DNA of 64,000 nt from Deltaproteobacteria bacterium (GTDB taxonomy: Bacteria > Desulfobacterota > Binatia > HRBIN30 > CADEER01), in the NCBI GenBank assembly GCA_029262455.1, contig JAJCZJ010000069.1, positions 1 through 64,000 on the forward strand. Direction: 5' to 3'. A program made the position numbers and the translations under genes. The notes beneath the pieces were generated by a model. That model saw nothing but the letters and a program-made list of their open reading frames with translations, ran no database searches and was not told the DNA's origin. The stretch's first letter is position 1; every line of letters starts with the position of its first letter. Shown here in pieces: positions 61,619-64,000 of the stretch.

Positions 61619-62230
61619 TCAAAGGATTGCGGCGAGACCTTCGGGGGGGCAGTTAAGGGTCTGAACGTGGGTTTTCTTGCGACCGAGGCGTGCCACGCTG
61701 GCGTAACCGTTGTCTACGGAAAACGATCGGAACGAACCACGCGGCAGGCCGAGCATCTCGGCGAGCAGAATGCGTAGCGGATCGCCGTGGCTGACCAGCA
61801 CCACCGGTGTGTTCAGCCCTGAATCCCTCAGTTCTTCGAGGAGACCGGAGAGGCGGTCGTAGACATCCGTGATCGGTTCGATCTCGTCGGATTCGTGGAA
61901 TGGGTCGGCGAGGTACTTCAGTACGTCGGGGTCGCTGCCGAGCTCGTCAAACGTCTTGCCCTGCCAGGCGCGCAGCCAGACCTCGGCCAGCCGATCGTCC
62001 GCCTTGACTTGGACGCCGCAGGCTTCGCCGATCGCCTCGGCGGTCTGCATCGTGCGGCGCTGAGGGCTCGATAGAACCGCGGATGGGCGCAGTTCGCGCA
62101 GCGCGTCGCCGACGGCTTTTGCCTGTTTTTCGCCTCGGACGTTGAGTGGTACGTCCGACCGCCCGAGCAGCTTGCCCTGCTCATTCCAGTCGGTGACGCC
62201 GTGGCGCACCAGAACGAGCTGCAGCGGCAT
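61619..62230 (-). CDS. histidine phosphatase family protein
   Basis: A 203-residue phosphoglycerate-mutase-like phosphatase: LVLVRHGVTDWNEQGKLLG with the catalytic RHG at residues 9-11, VLSSPQRRTMQTAEAI, a Glu in RLAEVWLRAWQGK and the second His in VLVSHGDPLRILLAEML. It hydrolyses a small phosphate ester, identity unknown. It lies 18 bases downstream of the zinc-ribbon gene and 29 bases upstream of the amidohydrolase gene. Confidence 0.92.
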   Translation of the reverse strand: MPLQLVLVRHGVTDWNEQGKLLGRSDVPLNVRGEKQAKAVGDALRELRPSAVLSSPQRRTMQTAEAIGEACGVQVKADDRLAEVWLRAWQGKTFDELGSDPDVLKYLADPFHESDEIEPITDVYDRLSGLLEELRDSGLNTPVVLVSHGDPLRILLAEMLGLPRGSFRSFSVDNGYASVARLGRKKTHVQTLNCPPEGLAAIL

Positions 62231-62248
62231 CGCCGCCCCGCGTGCTTT

Positions 62249-62638
62249 CTACCTGCCGTGGACGAGCGTCTTGGCGCCGTCCTGGAAGAGAACCTCAATC
62301 TTGTTGGATTCCTTGCAGGTCAACACGATGCCCAATCCAAAGGTTGCGTGGTTGATCAGCTCGGTCGGCTGAAACCGGTCGGAAGTCTTATATTTCTTCG
62401 CCTTATCCGCATCTTGGGCTTTGATCAGCTTGTCGTAATCGGAAGGCTCGGGAACCGCCGGCATGCCGGGGATACGTTTCGGAGGCTTGGGCCGATAGGC
62501 GTGTTGTGCTCCACACGTGTTGCAGTGGCACTTCTTGATCTTGCCTCCCTCGATGGTCTCGACGGTGTGGGCAAGCATCATTTTACAGCGTCCGCAGTAG
62601 CTATCGATGCGGTCGCCGATATTTGGAGTATCGGCCAT
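62249..62638 (-). CDS. zinc-ribbon protein with C-terminal HxxFGxG motif
   Basis: A 129-residue protein from ATG 62638. The N-terminus has two CxxC pairs, YCGRCKMMLAHTV and CHCNTCGAQHAY, forming a zinc ribbon. A Pro/Lys-rich linker follows. The C-terminal part, RFQPTELINHATFGLGIVL and KIEVLFQDGAKTLVHGR, has the H-x2-FG-x-G pattern seen at the C-terminus of UvrD/PcrA helicases and in other small Tudor-like folds. It may bind nucleic acid or RNA polymerase; this is inference. Confidence 0.75.
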   Translation of the reverse strand: MADTPNIGDRIDSYCGRCKMMLAHTVETIEGGKIKKCHCNTCGAQHAYRPKPPKRIPGMPAVPEPSDYDKLIKAQDADKAKKYKTSDRFQPTELINHATFGLGIVLTCKESNKIEVLFQDGAKTLVHGR

Positions 62639-63332
62639 TTCCAAAACCTCGTTTCCGCCGACGGCCCTGAGATCTAAAGATCCGGGTCGTGGTCTAACGC
62701 CGGCGCATTTTTCAGAAGAACTATCAGGAGAGCTTCATCAAGTCGATTATACCGCCGCAGGACGCCCGATATGGCGGCGTGATTGGTTGCTGCTCGGTTG
62801 GTTCGCTGCCGCGACAAAAGACTATTCGTCCACAGATGGCCGCATATGGCCGCAGATTTGGGGGTTAAGGCCTGGGGCCATCTGCACTGTCAACGTTCAG
62901 AATGTTGTTTCCCGCGAGGATTCTATCGCGAAACCGCTGATGAACGCAGCCTGGCCGATGACCGGAACCAAACCGCTGATAAACGCCGGTGAACGCTGAT
63001 CGAGAGGCTAGGGCTCGTGCTCGCCGCGCTCGTTATTGGTGCGGTGGAGTGCCTCGAGAAAAATGGAGGGCGAGGCTCCGTCCGAGCCGGGTAGCGGATC
63101 GGGTTTTCTGGGATCGTATCTGCACCGTTTCCGTATTGCTCCCGTACGCGCTACGCGCTTCGCTGACCTCGCTACGGTCCATCGCCAGACGTCAATTAGA
63201 ATTCCCCATCTTCGAGAGTCGTTGTTTTGGGCAAAGGCGGAGGCTTGGGCTGAGGCAAAGGAGAAGCGTCCCTCACGGGATTGGAACCGGCCGGGGTGAC
63301 CGGCGGGCGCTGAGTGATTCGGTTGTGAGGTT
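62639..63332. other. gene-less region carrying dispersed repeats
   Basis: About 690 bases. The frames found here are not protein-like and conflict with each other. Short near-repeats include CACAGATGGCCGCATATGGC near 62831, ACCGCTGATGAACGC near 62933 and ACCGCTGATAAACGC near 62972 with a further GAACGCTGATC, and a copy of the GAGGC-element at 63065. It looks like a repeat-filled spacer. Confidence 0.6.
63065..63093. repeat. dispersed copy of the 50-bp array core
   Basis: GGAGGGCGAGGCTCCGTCCG followed by AGCCGGGTA matches the core of the tandem array at 55841 (GGAGGGAGAGGCGCCGCCG, AGCCGGGT) with few changes, 7 kb away. This suggests a dispersed element family. Confidence 0.75.
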
Positions 63333-64000
63333 CTACTCTCCTGTGACCTTGGGCAGAATTCCTCCGGGCCTGCCGAAGTGGGGTGTGACGTCGTCAGTGC
63401 CTCGCTCGTCTGGGGTTGGCGCAATGAACGCCGCCCTTTGGCGGTCGTAGTAGAGGCAGCCGATTTCTTTCGGATCGCCGCGGCCAATATAGGTCGCTGC
63501 CTGGTCGAGCATCCCGATCCATCGTCCCTTGAGATCGACGAGATCGATGTTCGTCGCGAGATGTAGCCGACTGAAGTCTGCCGGCTGATATTTGCCGCGA
63601 CGTTTTAGCATCTCGAGGAGCGAGAGCGGGGTGAAGCCCGGGTCTTTACCGACCGCTGCCCAGCACAGGGCGCCTAGGGGCAGGATGTCTGTGTGCGCGT
63701 GCATCACATCGAGAAAGTCGCGTGCTTCGTCGCGTCCGGCCAGCGCGAGCACCTTGTTGATCGCTAGATCGACAGGGTGCAGTTGGTAGCCGGTGTGCGG
63801 ATGTTGCTGCGCCGGCATGAAGCGCCAGGCCGAGTCGTGCGCCCACTCGATCTTTGTGCTGGCGCCGTCCTTCGAGACTGTGGCGCGGAGGTATCCGGGT
63901 TGGTTGATCTCGATAGTGACCTCGTAGTCGCTGTCGACGAGCAGAGCGCGGTCGGCCGCGAAGGCGGTGGCGACTCGCTCTTCGGAGTCTTGGAAGTAGT
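63333..64000 (-). CDS. nucleotidyltransferase-like (AbiEii-type) protein, 5' end outside the window
   Basis: The frame is open to the window edge, so this is the C-terminal 221 residues. From the edge it reads YFQDSEERVATAFAADRALL, then IEWAHDSAWRFMP, HPVDLAINKVLALAGRDEAR, ILPLGALCWAAVGKDPGFTP and LLEMLKRRGKYQP. The DLAINKVLALAGRDEARDF segment is typical of nucleotidyltransferase AbiEii/AbiGii-type or related proteins. Whether it acts as a toxin or in RNA metabolism cannot be told from this part. No antitoxin gene is seen downstream. Confidence 0.7.
   Translation of the reverse strand, partial: YFQDSEERVATAFAADRALLVDSDYEVTIEINQPGYLRATVSKDGASTKIEWAHDSAWRFMPAQQHPHTGYQLHPVDLAINKVLALAGRDEARDFLDVMHAHTDILPLGALCWAAVGKDPGFTPLSLLEMLKRRGKYQPADFSRLHLATNIDLVDLKGRWIGMLDQAATYIGRGDPKEIGCLYYDRQRAAFIAPTPDERGTDDVTPHFGRPGGILPKVTGE

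Noticed and set aside
62607-63487. Frames of 130-159 codons in the spacer before the partial nucleotidyltransferase gene
   Set aside because: They overlap on opposite strands, contain repeats, and show no protein-like composition or motifs.

Overview
The window is bacterial, GC-rich by eye, and densely coded on both strands. Most of it looks like housekeeping chromosome, and a block from about 15.2 to 28 kb is rich in secreted and surface proteins. Menaquinone synthesis by the Men route, lipoprotein N-acylation (Lnt), DsbD, a TatA-type protein and beta-barrel-like proteins point to a Gram-negative diderm. The mix of LLM flavin oxidoreductase, SCP-x-type thiolase, amidohydrolase-2 protein, MaoC-like dehydratase and Pro/Thr-linker exoproteins resembles uncultured deltaproteobacterial or Candidatus Binatota genomes. 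That taxonomic guess is inference; no rRNA or tRNA gene was recognised to support it.

Layout. 0-6.4 kb: end of a UbiB-like kinase, an LLM oxidoreductase, and a plus-strand run of a small membrane protein, an HTTM/gamma-carboxylase-like protein, a small Glu-rich secreted protein, a DUF420 protein and an SDR dehydrogenase. 6.5-15.1 kb: a secreted Pro/Thr-linker protein, a fatty-acid desaturase, hemW, an overlapping tatA/DUF3108/glycosyltransferase operon, a GcvR-like ACT protein, infC (TTG start), purN and orn. 15.2-28 kb: the exoprotein block. It holds three minus-strand genes with cohesin-like and dockerin-like modules (one with a large NHL propeller), two tandem paralogues of a secreted family (the second broken by two in-frame TAG codons), a double-hotdog dehydratase and a YVTN propeller protein with a very long Thr/Pro linker. 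Several of these end in sorting-signal-like anchors.

28-45.3 kb: a DUF2889 protein, flavin reductase, ferredoxin, glmU-glmS, a RibBX-like DHBP synthase whose second domain has lost its zinc and catalytic residues, DsbD, a RhlB-like helicase, Lnt, a four-helix-bundle (S23) protein with a striking start region, a thioesterase, PPK2, dxs and a small zinc-ribbon protein. 45.4-54.3 kb: one tightly overlapped minus-strand operon, merR-menG-menF-menD-menH-menA-menC-menE, covering menaquinone synthesis from chorismate except MenB and the DHNA-CoA thioesterase. Two near-identical palindromes lie just before merR. 54.3-64 kb: a START-like/epimerase fusion, a 50-bp tandem repeat array, DUF1444 and DUF72 proteins, then a minus-strand run of a zinc-ribbon protein, histidine phosphatase, amidohydrolase, thiolase and gpsA. 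A repeat-rich gene-less stretch and the C-terminal part of a nucleotidyltransferase-like protein follow.

How the parts connect: the men operon supplies the quinone that the HTTM protein, if it is a true vitamin K-type carboxylase, would need. glmU and glmS feed peptidoglycan and LPS. dxs feeds the isoprenoid tail used by MenA. Lnt, DsbD, the Tat-type protein and the sorting-signal proteins point to heavy investment in the cell envelope. No CRISPR array, transposase, integrase or phage gene was seen.
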